Of a stretch of 64,000 nt of DNA, positions 33,903-43,779 are shown in pieces (within the stretch, counting starts at the first letter, position 1; the number at the start of each line of letters is the position of its first letter). The notes below the pieces were generated by a model. It saw only the letters and a program-made list of their open reading frames with translations. It had not been told where the DNA came from and did not search any database. Made by a program: the position numbers and the translations under genes. The DNA is from Paraburkholderia oxyphila NBRC 105797. Its GTDB lineage: Bacteria > Pseudomonadota > Gammaproteobacteria > Burkholderiales > Burkholderiaceae. Location: the NCBI RefSeq assembly GCF_000685075.1, contig NZ_BAYD01000005.1:124001-188000 (forward strand). Direction: 5' to 3'.

Positions 33903-35213
33903 ATGCATCCCGAACTCGAAACCCGGGTATCGAAGAAACTCATGTGGCGCATCATTCCGTTCGTGATGCTGCTGTATTTCGTGAGCTTTCTCGACCGCGT
34001 CAACGTCGGCTTTGCCGCGATGTCGATGAACAAGGCCATCGGCCTTTCGTCGGCGGCGTTCGGCCTGGGCGGCGGATTGTTCTTTATCGGCTATTTCATT
34101 TTCGAAGTGCCGTCGAATCTGATCTTGCATCGCGTGGGCGCGCGCGTCTGGATCGCGCGCGTGATGGTCACGTGGGGCATCGTGAGCGCGGCTTCTGCAT
34201 TCGTTAGCAGTCCTGCGAGTTTCTATGCGCTGCGCTTCTTGCTGGGCGTGGCGGAAGCGGGCTTCTTTCCCGGCATCATCCTGTATCTGAGCCAGTGGTT
34301 TCCCACGCGCCAGCGCGCCGTGGCCGCCGCGTGGTTCATGGCCGCCGCGCCCATCTCGACGGCCATCGGCTCGCCGCTCTCAGGCGCGATCATGCAGATG
34401 AAGCCGATGTTCGGTCTCGCCGACTGGCAGATGCTCTACCTGCTCGAAGCGATTCCGGCGGTCGTGCTGGGCTTCGCGGTGCTGCGCTTCCTGACCGACG
34501 CGCCGGCCAGGGCGAAATGGCTCGCCGGCGACGAAAAGGCGTGGCTCACGGCGAAGCTCGACGAAGAGTCGAGTGCGCGCAGTGCACAGCACGGCCATAC
34601 GGGCGCGGTGCTGGCGGCGCTGTGCAATCCGCGTGTGCTTGCGCTGGCGCTGATCTACTTCGGCACTTCGGCGGGTCTCTATACGCTCGGCATCTGGGCG
34701 CCGCTGATCGTCAGGCAGTTCGGCTACAGCCCGCTCCAGACGGGTCTGCTCACGGGTATTCCGAGCGTGGCGGCAGTGGTGGCGATGGTGGTGTGGGCGC
34801 GCCATTCGGACCGCACGCAGGAGCGCACGTGGCACGTGGTGGTGCCGTGCCTGCTCGCATGCGCCGGGTTCGTGCTGGCGGCCGGCGCGAACGGCACGGT
34901 TGCCATCGTGGGCGCGCTCGTGCTGGCCAATGTGGGCATCAGCGCGGCCAAGGCGCCGCTGTGGGCGATGCCGAGTGCGTTCCTTTCTGGCGCGGGCGCT
35001 GCCGCGGGGATCGCGATGATCAACTCGCTCGGCAATTTGGGCGGCTTCGTGGGGCCTTCGGCGATCGGCTGGCTCAAGCACACGACCGGCGGCTATGGCG
35101 CGGGCCTGTATGTGGTAGCGGGGACGCTCGCGGTATCCGCGGTGGTGACGCTGCTGCTGGGGCGCAAGGCTCACGGCGGCGAGCGTGAGTCGCTGGTCCA
35201 GGCGCATCGCTGA
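33903..35213 (+). CDS. ttuB: MFS dicarboxylate permease (TtuB-like, anion:cation symporter family)
   Basis: A 436-residue twelve-span transporter of the ACS family. It starts MHPELETRVSKKLMWRIIPF with LLYFVSFLDRVNVGFAAMSM, the characteristic first helix of tartrate/phthalate/galactarate permeases. FEVPSNLILHRVGARVWIAR and LRFLLGVAEAGFFPGIILYL follow. AAGGAGGAG just upstream fixes ATG 33903. It lies 151 bases after the tartrate/malate dehydrogenase, and the pair suggests tartrate or D-malate uptake by proton symport. Confidence 0.91.
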   Translation: MHPELETRVSKKLMWRIIPFVMLLYFVSFLDRVNVGFAAMSMNKAIGLSSAAFGLGGGLFFIGYFIFEVPSNLILHRVGARVWIARVMVTWGIVSAASAFVSSPASFYALRFLLGVAEAGFFPGIILYLSQWFPTRQRAVAAAWFMAAAPISTAIGSPLSGAIMQMKPMFGLADWQMLYLLEAIPAVVLGFAVLRFLTDAPARAKWLAGDEKAWLTAKLDEESSARSAQHGHTGAVLAALCNPRVLALALIYFGTSAGLYTLGIWAPLIVRQFGYSPLQTGLLTGIPSVAAVVAMVVWARHSDRTQERTWHVVVPCLLACAGFVLAAGANGTVAIVGALVLANVGISAAKAPLWAMPSAFLSGAGAAAGIAMINSLGNLGGFVGPSAIGWLKHTTGGYGAGLYVVAGTLAVSAVVTLLLGRKAHGGERESLVQAHR

Positions 35214-35536
35214 AGGCGTGCGCGGCGCGGCCTCGCAGGCAACGCCACGAGCGTCTTACCGGCGATTACAACCATGACGAAGCGCAACGGCGCGTCCGGC
35301 CGTTTGGCTGCCAATCCTTACCGTTGTAACGAATTGCCATAAAGCGCTTCCCCAGACGTCTGACTGAACGACTAATCTCGACGCTATCGGCCAATCGTGA
35401 AGGAGGGGCCCGATGCTCGTCCCCACGAAATCCTGGCGTTGTGTATCGGAAATGGGATCGACACGCGAAAGCGAACACTGTTTCATTTGATGTGGCTTCC
35501 GAAATAATTGCCCGGATCTGAGGGCGAGCGGTCGAC
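35214..35536. other. 323-base intergenic region, no gene recognised
   Basis: Short open frames here give no recognisable product. Base composition is lower in GC than the flanking genes, especially about 35310-35400 and 35480-35515, where the promoter of the RND gene is expected. Confidence 0.45.
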
Positions 35537-38500
35537 ATGAATATCCCAGCTGTCTTCATTCACCGCCCTGTCGCCACGACACTGCTGGCGATCGCGATGA
35601 TCCTGTCGGGGATGCTTGCGTATTTCAAGCTGCCGGTCGCGCCGCTGCCGAACGTCACGTATCCCGTCATCGTCGTGCAGGCACAGATGGCGGGTGCGAG
35701 CCCCGACATCATGGCGACGACCGTGGCCGAGCCGCTTGAGCGGAGGCTCGGCACGATTGCCGGTGTCAACGAGTTGACCTCGACCAACTCGGTGGGGATG
35801 TCGAGGATCGTCATTCAGTTCGATCTCGGACGCGACATCAACGGCGCCGCGCGCGATGTCGAGGCTGCCATGCAGGCGGCCCGTGCCGACCTGCCCACGA
35901 CGTTGCGCTCCAATCCGAGCTATCGTGAATACAACCCGGCGGATTCTCCGATCATGGTGCTCGCGCTCACGTCGGATACGCTGACGAAGGCGCAGCTCTA
36001 CGATGCGGCCGACTCGGTGCTCCAGCAGCAACTGTCGCAGGTCAGCGGCGTCGGCGAAATCACGCTGGGTGGCGGCGCGCTGCCGTCGGTGCGGGTCGAG
36101 CTCGATCCCAACAAGCTGAACAGCTACGGGATCGGTCTCGAAGATGTGCGCGCCGCGATCAGCGCAGCGAATGCGGACAGCGCGAAGGGACACATCGACG
36201 TCAACGACCAGCGCTACGTGGTGGTGTCGAACGATCAGATCTCGAAGGCCGCGCCGTACCGGGATATTGTGATCGCGTATCGCAATGGGGCGGCCGTCAT
36301 GCTGCGCGATGTGGCGTCCGTCATCGATTCGAACGAGAACATTCGCAACGCCGGGCTCTACAACGGCAAAACGGCCGTCCTTGCGATTGTCTACCCGCTG
36401 CCCGGCAGCAACATCGTCAACACGGTCGCGCAGATCCACAAGGTGTTGCCTGTTGTCGAGGCGACGTTGCCGAGTGGCGTGCAGGTGCATTTCGCACTCG
36501 ACCATTCGCAATCGGTCAGGGCGTCCGTCGAGGACACGCAGCGTACCCTGTTCATTGCGGTCCTGCTCGTGATTGGCGTCGTGTTCGTGTTCCTGAGATC
36601 GCCGCGCGCGACGCTCGTGCCGGCTGTCGCATTGCCGCTGTCGATCATCGGCACGTTCGGCCCGATGTACCTGATGGGCTACAGCATCGATAACCTGTCG
36701 CTGATGGCGCTTACGATCGGCACGGGGTTCGTGGTCGACGACGCCGTTGTCGTGCTCGAAAACGTGGTCCGCCACGTCGAACTCGGGATGGACCCGCGCG
36801 AAGCGGCAATAAAAGGAAGCCAGGAGGTGAGCTTCACCGTGGTCTCGATGAGCCTGTCGCTGATCGCGGTCTTTTTGCCGATTCTCCTGATGCCGGGCAT
36901 CGTCGGCTTGTTGTTTCATGAGTTCGCGGTGACGCTGTCGATCGCGATCCTGATGTCGCTCGTGGTGTCTCTGACGGTGACGCCTGCCATGTGCGCATAC
37001 GTGCTGTTGCGCGAGAACGCCGGGCATTCGGCGCACCCGTGGTCGCAATCGATCGAACGGCAGTTCGAGCGCTTCAAGGCGTTCTATTCGCGTTCGCTGC
37101 GTGTCGCGCTCGACCATCCGTTCATCGTGATCGTGACCCTGATCGGTCTGCTCGTCGGGAACGTTTTCCTGTTCAGGTTGCTGCCGTCGACATTCTTCCC
37201 CGAGCAGGACAACGGCATTCTGATGGGCCAGATCGTCGCCGACCAGAGCATTTCGTTCCCGGCGGTTGTGAAGAAGCTCACACAGTTGCAGGCGATCGTG
37301 CAGAAAGACCCAGCCGTTCAGTCCGTCGCGGGTTTCGCGGGCGGTCGCGCGCTGAACCAGGCAACGGTGTTCATCGAGCTGAAGCCGCTCGGGGAGCGGC
37401 ATATCCCGGCTGTGCAGGTCGTCAATCGCCTGCGGCCGAAGCTCGACAGGGTCTCCGGGGCGAAACTGTTCCTCCAGGCGCAGCAGGATCTGCACATTGG
37501 CGGCAGGCTCTCCTCGGCCGAGTACCAGTACACGCTCACGAGCGACAATGCCGATGCGATCTTCAAGTGGACACCCCGTCTCGTTACGGCATTGCAAAAA
37601 GACCACCGGCTGCAGGACGTGAACTCCGATCTCCAGCAAAACGGCCTGGAGACCTACGTGACGATCAATCGGGCAACGGCGATGCGCTACGGATTCCAGC
37701 CGAATCAGATCGACAGCGTGCTCTATGACGCCTTCGGTCAGCGCACGGTTTCGACGATCTACAATCCGCTGAACCAGTATTTTGTGGTGATGGAGGTCGC
37801 ACCGGAGTACTGGCAGTATCCGCAGATGCTGAACCGGACCTACCTGAGCGCCGCGGCCGCTAACACCACCGGCACCGAGCAGTCGCAGATGCCGCCTGGC
37901 ACCGTGGCTGGCGTGGCGTCGTATCTGGCGGTGACGAGCGCGAGCGTGAGCACGTCGGCAACGAACTTGCTGAACGCGAATGCCGAGGCCAATTCAACGA
38001 CCAACAGCATCTCCAACGGCAAGGGCGGCGGCTCGACGGGTAGCGCGGACAGTACGACGGCCGAAACCATGGTGCCGATGCCGGCGCTGGCGACCTACAC
38101 GAGCCGCCATACGGCGACGCAGGTCAACCACCAAAGCGGGTATGTGGCGGGAACGATATCGTTCAATCTGCCGGCCGGCAGCGCGTTGAGTCAGGCTTCG
38201 GCGGCCATTGACGACGCTATGCGCCAATTGGGCGTGCCCGCCTCGGTTCACGGCGCGTTCGCCGGCGCGGCGCAGAGCTATCGCCAGTCGATGGGCACGG
38301 TGCCGCTGTTGATTCTTGCGGCCCTGGCGGTCGTCTATATCGTGCTGGGCGTTCTCTACGAGAATACGGTCCACCCGATCACGATTCTCTCGACGCTGCC
38401 ATCGGCCGGCATCGGCGCGACACTGGCGCTGCTCATTTTCGGCACGCCGTTCTCGGTGATCGCGTTCATCGGCATCATCCTGCTGATCGGGATCGTCAAG

Positions 38501-38827
38501 AAGAACGGGATCATGATGGTCGACGTCGCGATCCAGTTGCAGCGCGAGCACGGCCGCAGCGCGAGGGAAGCGATTCACGACGCGGCTGTTGTGCGTCTGC
38601 GTCCTATCCTGATGACGACGGCCGCTGCCGTGCTCGGCGCCGTCCCGCTGGCGATCGGTATCGGCCAGGGCGCGTCGCTGCGTGAGCCGCTCGGTGTGAC
38701 GGTGATGGGGGGCCTCGTACTGTCGCAGGTGTTCACGCTGTATACGACACCGATCATTTACCTCTACCTCGACCGCTTGCGCGCGAGGCTGGCGCGCTGG
38801 TCCGCACGTCTGCCGTGGCATCCATGA
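35537..38827 (+). CDS. RND-family multidrug efflux transporter (HAE-1/MdtBC type)
   Basis: A 1096-residue inner-membrane pump, the family length plus about 70. It begins MNIPAVFIHRPVATTLLAIA, has two homologous halves, GTGFVVDDAVVVLENVVRH with the proton-relay aspartates in TM4, and IVKKNGIMMVDVAI near the end. An extra Ser/Thr/Asn/Gly-rich segment of about 70 residues (about 773-843) interrupts the second periplasmic domain just before MVPMPALA. No membrane fusion protein or outer-membrane factor gene is beside it, unlike standard RND operons, so it would borrow partners. Upstream is only the 323-base gap after the permease. Confidence 0.92.
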   Translation: MNIPAVFIHRPVATTLLAIAMILSGMLAYFKLPVAPLPNVTYPVIVVQAQMAGASPDIMATTVAEPLERRLGTIAGVNELTSTNSVGMSRIVIQFDLGRDINGAARDVEAAMQAARADLPTTLRSNPSYREYNPADSPIMVLALTSDTLTKAQLYDAADSVLQQQLSQVSGVGEITLGGGALPSVRVELDPNKLNSYGIGLEDVRAAISAANADSAKGHIDVNDQRYVVVSNDQISKAAPYRDIVIAYRNGAAVMLRDVASVIDSNENIRNAGLYNGKTAVLAIVYPLPGSNIVNTVAQIHKVLPVVEATLPSGVQVHFALDHSQSVRASVEDTQRTLFIAVLLVIGVVFVFLRSPRATLVPAVALPLSIIGTFGPMYLMGYSIDNLSLMALTIGTGFVVDDAVVVLENVVRHVELGMDPREAAIKGSQEVSFTVVSMSLSLIAVFLPILLMPGIVGLLFHEFAVTLSIAILMSLVVSLTVTPAMCAYVLLRENAGHSAHPWSQSIERQFERFKAFYSRSLRVALDHPFIVIVTLIGLLVGNVFLFRLLPSTFFPEQDNGILMGQIVADQSISFPAVVKKLTQLQAIVQKDPAVQSVAGFAGGRALNQATVFIELKPLGERHIPAVQVVNRLRPKLDRVSGAKLFLQAQQDLHIGGRLSSAEYQYTLTSDNADAIFKWTPRLVTALQKDHRLQDVNSDLQQNGLETYVTINRATAMRYGFQPNQIDSVLYDAFGQRTVSTIYNPLNQYFVVMEVAPEYWQYPQMLNRTYLSAAAANTTGTEQSQMPPGTVAGVASYLAVTSASVSTSATNLLNANAEANSTTNSISNGKGGGSTGSADSTTAETMVPMPALATYTSRHTATQVNHQSGYVAGTISFNLPAGSALSQASAAIDDAMRQLGVPASVHGAFAGAAQSYRQSMGTVPLLILAALAVVYIVLGVLYENTVHPITILSTLPSAGIGATLALLIFGTPFSVIAFIGIILLIGIVKKNGIMMVDVAIQLQREHGRSAREAIHDAAVVRLRPILMTTAAAVLGAVPLAIGIGQGASLREPLGVTVMGGLVLSQVFTLYTTPIIYLYLDRLRARLARWSARLPWHP

Positions 38828-39099
38828 TCGGCTGCTCGACAGGCTCGAGCCGATGATCGCGCTGGCGACTGCCGCGTTCGGCGCAGCAGCGCGTCAAACA
38901 TAACCCACAGTCCCCGCCAGTGCCGATTCGCCCGTTTCGTAATACGGCGCATCGCTGTCGATTGAAGATCCAATAAGAAAGAAGAGTGAAAGACAATTAA
39001 TCGATATTGCGCGCAACAACTTTTATTTGCTCGATTGCATTGCGGCACAAGTACAATAGCCCGGTCGCACGATGCCGACGACTGATTGAATGGGATGGT

Positions 39100-39480
39100 A
39101 TGAAGTCCGAAAAAGTCGATTCCCCGCGCCGGTCCGTGTTGCGGTTCCTGCGAGCGCTTCTTCTGGTCGTCACTGTCGGCACCGGCGCTTCGGCCGCGAC
39201 GCCGGAAAGCGGGCTGGGCGAACGCGTTCGATTGAGTGTGGAAGACCCGCCGGCCGAGATCGTCGACCAGCCACCCAGGGAAACGGCGCAAGCCAGCGTC
39301 CGGTTGGGCAGAACGCGCGGTCCGGGAGAGGGCGCCCGGACGCCTGATGCAGCCACAGGCCCCGGCAGCGACGCAGCATGGCATTCATCCGTTCACGATG
39401 CCGTTGCAGGAGAACTGCACTATGGCGCGGGGAGTTTTGCGAGCACGTCGCTTGGCTCGAGCATGCGTCATTTCATATAG
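39100..39480 (+). CDS. Small exported protein, unknown function
   Basis: A 126-residue frame with a plausible signal peptide: MKSEKVDSPRRSVLRFLR followed by ALLLVVTVGTGASA and then ATPESGLGERVRLSVED. The mature part is rich in Gly, Ala, Arg and Pro and shows no known domain. ATG 39100 is chosen because it places the signal at the N-terminus. No strong ribosome site is visible. It may be a real small periplasmic protein or a chance frame; coding bias is ordinary and there is no conserved motif to decide. It sits alone between the RND pump and the c-di-GMP protein. Confidence 0.4.
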   Translation: MKSEKVDSPRRSVLRFLRALLLVVTVGTGASAATPESGLGERVRLSVEDPPAEIVDQPPRETAQASVRLGRTRGPGEGARTPDAATGPGSDAAWHSSVHDAVAGELHYGAGSFASTSLGSSMRHFI

Positions 39481-39892
39481 GCAGGCGTCGCACGGGATGG
39501 CTTTATTCGCCTTCTAGAAGCGACCCGTGGCCGGCGAATTAATGTTCGAAAAACCCCGCGTTGCGGGCGCCCTCGGCATGCTGTCTCGCGTAGCGAACGC
39601 CGAATTCGACACGAGCTGCCGACGCCTTGAGTCAAAGCGTCATTATTTCGATATGCTTTCTAAATTCTCTGTGGCGTGACGGGGGGCGATTCCAGCGGCT
39701 CTCTGTACCGCGTCCAAGTGGCATTGCACCCTCTTTCGAAATATAAGGGGCCGCCGCGCCGTCCAACGCAATTGCTCGAGATCGGGGTAAAGATTGGCGT
39801 GTCGCGGTCGATATATCGACTCAGGCATCGCCCAAGAAGCGCTAGTTGGCTCTGTCGCTTACACCCGGCTTTCCGTGGCATTCCCGAAGACC
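39481..39892. other. 412-base region without a recognised gene
   Basis: GC content is lower here than in the flanks, notably around 39640-39670. Short frames on both strands give no recognisable protein. The region presumably holds the promoter of the GGDEF-EAL gene. Confidence 0.45.
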
Positions 39893-42238
39893 ATGATTCG
39901 ATTTGCAAGCTCACTTTTTGCCAGGCCGGCGCTGTTCATCTACGCGGGAATCGGAATCACGCTCGCAACCACAGGAGTCACGGTCGCCTCGCTTTACGAA
40001 ATGAGGCTCGACGCGATGGCGCAGGCACGCGATGCCGCCCAGAACCTCGCGATTTCGCTGCAAAAGGAGATCGAGCGCAATCTCGACATCTACCAGCTCG
40101 CGATGTGCGACGCCGCGCGAAGTGTCGAGACTCCCGCAATCGCAGGGCTTCCCCCGGAAGTCCGGCAGCTTGTCGCGTTCAGTACGGCCACCAATGCGAA
40201 GGAACTGGGTGCGCTGTTTGCGACGGACGCAACAGGCAAGCTTGTGCTCGACTCGCGTTCGACTCAGCCACGCAAGCTCAGTGTAAGCGACCGCGATTAC
40301 TTCCGGATTCAGCGGCAGCAGAAGAACGCCGGCCTCTACATAAGCGCGCCCTTTCTGCCGTACACCGCTGGCCCCAGGCTGCCGCAGATCGCGCTAAGCC
40401 GCCGGCTCGAGGACCGGAACGGCCAGTTCACGGGCATCGTCGCCGGCACGCTGCGGCTCGACTATTTCCGGCAACTTTTCGAAGACTCGATCCTCGGCCG
40501 TCACGACACGATTACCTTGCTGCACACGGACGGAACGGTCCTCATGCGGCTGCCGTTTCACGCGGGCGACATCGGCAAGTCTCTCGCGGGCGGCCACTCG
40601 TTCCCGCCGCTCGTGCAATCCGCTCACGGAACCTTCGTCGATATCGCCGTACTCGACCATATCGAGCGCCTGTATAGTTTTCGGCGGATCGGCAGCTATC
40701 CGCTCGTCGTCGTCGTGGGTTTTGCGACAGACGACATCTTCGCAGGATGGCGCAAGCGAGCGATGGCATTGGGTATCGTCAGCGTCATTCTCGATGGGCT
40801 TCTCATTCTGTTGTCACTGATGTTCAGCAGACAGTTGCGCAAGAGACTGGCCATGGAGCGCCGTTTGAAGCGACTTGCGTGGTTCGATTCGCTAACGGGC
40901 CTGCCCAACCGGGCACAGCTTCAAAAAGAAGCCCTCCGGATTCTGACGAACGCCAACCGCAATGCGTCGACGCTCGCGGTACTGTTCATCGATCTGGATC
41001 GTTTCAAACGCGTGAACGACACCCAGGGCCATGCCGCCGGAGATGAGGTCCTGAGCGAAATCGCACGACGCCTCCAGAATCAGATCCAGACGGGGGACGT
41101 GATCGGCCGCCTTGGCGGAGACGAGTTTCTCGCCATTCTGCAAGATTGCGACGTGCTCAAAGCCACCCATGTCGCCGGGCGCATTCTGCAGGCCGTGTAC
41201 CAGCCCATCCTCATCAACTCGAAGCAAGATACCCGCATCACGATCAGCGCCAGCATCGGCATCGCGCTCTCCCCGCACGACGGAGAAGAAACCGACATTC
41301 TGCTGCGCAACGCCGATCTGGCGATGTACCAGGCCAAGAGTGCGGGGCGCAACCAGGTGCGGTTCTATGCTCCGGCGCTCGAGCGTCAGGCGAAGGAACA
41401 GCTCGAGCTGGAAATCGCGCTGCAGCGTGCGTTGCGAAGCAACGCCCTGAGTGTCGCCTACCAGCCCAAGGTCGACGCCACAGGCGTGCTTCGGGGTGTC
41501 GAAGCGCTCGTGCGCTGGGACGACGACGGGCAAAACAGCATTGCGCCCGATCGCTTCATCGCCATCGCGGAGGAAAGCGGTCTGATCGCGGAGATGGATG
41601 CCTGGGTGATGGGCGAGGCCTGCAGGCAACTTGCCGAGTGGCGAGCCGAGGGCCTTGACGTACCCAACATGTCGGTGAACGTCTGCGCGGCCGACTTCAA
41701 GCGTCCAGATTACCCAGGCTTCATCACCGAGACGCTTCAGTCGCACGGTCTGGTTGCTGCAGATCTGACGCTCGAAATGACCGAGCGGGTCCTGTTCGAT
41801 GAATCGGTCGACGACATTCGCAAGTCGCTCGATGCCATCCATTGCCTTGGCATAGCACTGTCGATCGACGATTTCGGCACGGGCTACTCGTCCCTGAGCT
41901 ACCTCCACCGGTTCGCCGTCAAGGAACTCAAGATCGACAAGAGCTTCGTGCAGGGCATCGGCAAAGACGAAATGGCGGAATCGCTGGCGCAATCGCTGAT
42001 CCACATCGGCAAGATCCTGAAACTGACCGTGACCGCCGAGGGCGTGGAAACGCCTGCCCAGCGTGACTTTCTGGACAGGCACGGCTGCCATCTGTATCAA
42101 GGGTTTCTGTTCTCGCGGCCGCTCGCATCTCGCGACTTCGCACGCTGGGTGCGTGCGCATCGGCTGTGCCCATCGTCTGGCGATGCGCACGCTCAAGCTC
42201 AGGCTCGAGCCCTCCAGCTCGGCACCACCCTCGCGTAA
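39893..42238 (+). CDS. Membrane CACHE-GGDEF-EAL cyclic-di-GMP protein
   Basis: A 781-residue membrane protein. TM1 is at about 10-35, a periplasmic CACHE-like sensor spans about 36-285 (FATDATGKLVLDSRS; SVSDRDYFRIQRQ; GRHDTITLLHTDGTVLMRLP), and TM2 is at about 288-312. The GGDEF domain has LTGLPNRA and intact active-site GGDEF. The inhibitory RxxD site five residues before it reads QTGD, so product inhibition is probably absent. The EAL domain keeps EALVRW, the EMTE glutamate, DDFGTGYSSLSYL, KIDKSFV and AEGVET. Both synthetase and phosphodiesterase activities look possible. Short ligands such as amino acids or carboxylates are usual for such sensors. It is convergent with the motor operon 88 bases away. 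Confidence 0.9.
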   Translation: MIRFASSLFARPALFIYAGIGITLATTGVTVASLYEMRLDAMAQARDAAQNLAISLQKEIERNLDIYQLAMCDAARSVETPAIAGLPPEVRQLVAFSTATNAKELGALFATDATGKLVLDSRSTQPRKLSVSDRDYFRIQRQQKNAGLYISAPFLPYTAGPRLPQIALSRRLEDRNGQFTGIVAGTLRLDYFRQLFEDSILGRHDTITLLHTDGTVLMRLPFHAGDIGKSLAGGHSFPPLVQSAHGTFVDIAVLDHIERLYSFRRIGSYPLVVVVGFATDDIFAGWRKRAMALGIVSVILDGLLILLSLMFSRQLRKRLAMERRLKRLAWFDSLTGLPNRAQLQKEALRILTNANRNASTLAVLFIDLDRFKRVNDTQGHAAGDEVLSEIARRLQNQIQTGDVIGRLGGDEFLAILQDCDVLKATHVAGRILQAVYQPILINSKQDTRITISASIGIALSPHDGEETDILLRNADLAMYQAKSAGRNQVRFYAPALERQAKEQLELEIALQRALRSNALSVAYQPKVDATGVLRGVEALVRWDDDGQNSIAPDRFIAIAEESGLIAEMDAWVMGEACRQLAEWRAEGLDVPNMSVNVCAADFKRPDYPGFITETLQSHGLVAADLTLEMTERVLFDESVDDIRKSLDAIHCLGIALSIDDFGTGYSSLSYLHRFAVKELKIDKSFVQGIGKDEMAESLAQSLIHIGKILKLTVTAEGVETPAQRDFLDRHGCHLYQGFLFSRPLASRDFARWVRAHRLCPSSGDAHAQAQARALQLGTTLA

Positions 42239-42326
42239 GCGCGCTACACGTACTCGTGGGATTCGCAGAGGCGTCAACGCGTCCTGGCCAGGACGCCGGA
42301 AATACGGCGTGAGCCGGTCCACCCTT

Positions 42327-43121
42327 TCAGCGCGAGCGCTTGCGCGTTGCCTTCTTCGCGCCTTCCTTCGCCGCGCCCGTGCGCGGCGTTTCCTTTGGCG
42401 CCGGCGCAGTGACGGCGTTCAGGTCTTCGAGCCACGACAACGCGTCGGCATACGCGAGGAACTGGCGCAGATACCCCGGCGAGAGTTCGCGCATGAGCAG
42501 GAGCGCGCGGTGCACGAGGCTGCTCGAATTGAGCGGCCCCGCATTCTTCGGCACCTGGTCGAGCGATTGCTGCACCTGCTGGTCGGCGCTGAGCCTGGAC
42601 CAGACTTCGCGGAAATAATCGAGGAGTTCCTCAGGCGGTCCGCTGCGTGCGAGATGGGCCGCGTTGCCGATGTGCGCGGCGAGGCTGCCGTGCGTGCTTG
42701 TGCTTTGCTGTGATGCGCTTTCGGTGTGCGTTTGCGGATTCGATGTCGCGTGCTCGATTCCGGCGGCGTAGTCGGCGAGCAACGTGTCGATGCGCGCGTC
42801 GAGCACACGTCGCGCCGCTCCGGCATGCGCGCTCGCGCGCCGGTCCAGTGCGTCGATCAGCGCGAAGCGCACGGGATCGAGCCGGTCGGCGCCTTGCGCG
42901 CGCCAGGCGTCGAGCGTGGCGCGGGCGCGGGTGGCTTCGTGCTCGCTCTCGCTCATGGTCACGCTGATGGGCTCGCTGTCGCTGCGGGTCTCGCTCCCGC
43001 TGTCGTTCTCACTCTGATCCGCGCTTGCATTCGCGGCCTCGCAGGCTACGCCGCTTTGCGCGGCATCCGCCTCATCGATGCTGGCCACTTGCGCGGCCGC
43101 GTTGCTTGCGCCGTCACTCAT
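42327..43121 (-). CDS. DUF2894-family protein of the motor-like operon
   Basis: A 264-residue predicted cytoplasmic protein. The N-terminal 60 residues are Ser/Glu/Asp/Ala-rich and probably disordered. The middle contains an Arg/Ala-rich helical region (LDAWRAQGADRLDPVRFALIDA; RRVLDARIDTLLADY), and the C-terminus has the conserved-looking SLVHRALLLMRELSPGYLRQFLAYADALSWLEDL followed by a basic tail. I recognise it as the DUF2894 family that accompanies DUF802 and OmpA genes in Burkholderiaceae. Function is unknown. ATG 43121 overlaps the OmpA-like stop by 8 bases; a GTG at 43148 is in frame. It is the last gene of the four-gene operon. Confidence 0.82.
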   Translation of the reverse strand: MSDGASNAAAQVASIDEADAAQSGVACEAANASADQSENDSGSETRSDSEPISVTMSESEHEATRARATLDAWRAQGADRLDPVRFALIDALDRRASAHAGAARRVLDARIDTLLADYAAGIEHATSNPQTHTESASQQSTSTHGSLAAHIGNAAHLARSGPPEELLDYFREVWSRLSADQQVQQSLDQVPKNAGPLNSSSLVHRALLLMRELSPGYLRQFLAYADALSWLEDLNAVTAPAPKETPRTGAAKEGAKKATRKRSR

Positions 43122-43779
43122 GGCCGTCTTGCGCCCCGGTTTGCGCACGCGCGCTGCTCGCGGGCCGCGGCACCGCCGCGATTTCCACGCGGCGATTCTT
43201 CGCGCGGCCGGTCTCGTCGGCGTTCGAGCTCACGGGCTGCTCCGAGCCGAACGCGGCCGCGAACACCGACTGCGCCGGCACACCCGCATCGATGAACGCG
43301 CGCGTCACGGTGAGCGCACGCTCGGCGGAAAGCTCCCAGTTGTCGGCGAAGCGGCGGTTGCCTGCGTGGACCTGCTGGTCGTCGGCGAAACCGCTCACCA
43401 TCAGGATCTGGTCGCGGTCGCGCAGATACGCGGTCAGCGGCCCCGCGAGGCTCTTGAGCAGCTCGCGCCCCTGCGGCTGGAGCTGGTCGGAGTTCAGCGC
43501 GAACAGCACATTGCCGCTGATGCCGATGCGCCCGTTCACGAGCGTCACGCGCCCGGCCGCGAGCGGCCCGGCCAGCGCCTGCTCGAGTGTCTTGCGGCGC
43601 TGCGTTTCGATTTGCCGCTGCTTGACCTCATTGGCGAGGCGCGTGGACGCTTCGAGCTGCATGCCGATCACGCCGACGAGGATCAGCACGAACGCGCCCA
43701 GCAGCGCCGCCATCAGGTCGCCGAACGCGGCCCAGACCGGCGCGGTGGGCTCTACGCCGCCGTCGATTTCGTCGTTCAT
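43114..43779 (-). CDS. MotB/ZorB-like protein with OmpA peptidoglycan-binding domain
   Basis: A 221-residue single-span protein. A short cytoplasmic N-terminus precedes PVWAAFGDLMAALLGAFVLIL, where Asp21 sits at the start of the span as in the MotB/TolR/ZorB proton-carrying aspartate (compare the FADLM pattern of MotB). A helical linker follows, then an OmpA-like domain: VLFALNSDQLQPQGRELL, GFADDQQV, WELSAERALTVTRAFIDAGV and GRAKNRRVEI, the peptidoglycan-binding signature. Its ATG overlaps the stop of the DUF802 gene (ATGA, 43776-43779). Together these are the B and A subunits expected of a 5:2 ion-driven motor. Confidence 0.88.
   Translation of the reverse strand: MNDEIDGGVEPTAPVWAAFGDLMAALLGAFVLILVGVIGMQLEASTRLANEVKQRQIETQRRKTLEQALAGPLAAGRVTLVNGRIGISGNVLFALNSDQLQPQGRELLKSLAGPLTAYLRDRDQILMVSGFADDQQVHAGNRRFADNWELSAERALTVTRAFIDAGVPAQSVFAAAFGSEQPVSSNADETGRAKNRRVEIAAVPRPASSARAQTGAQDGHE

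Noticed and set aside
39643..39828. Minus-strand 61-codon frame before the GGDEF-EAL gene
   Set aside because: No motif, no ribosome site and composition typical of chance frames.
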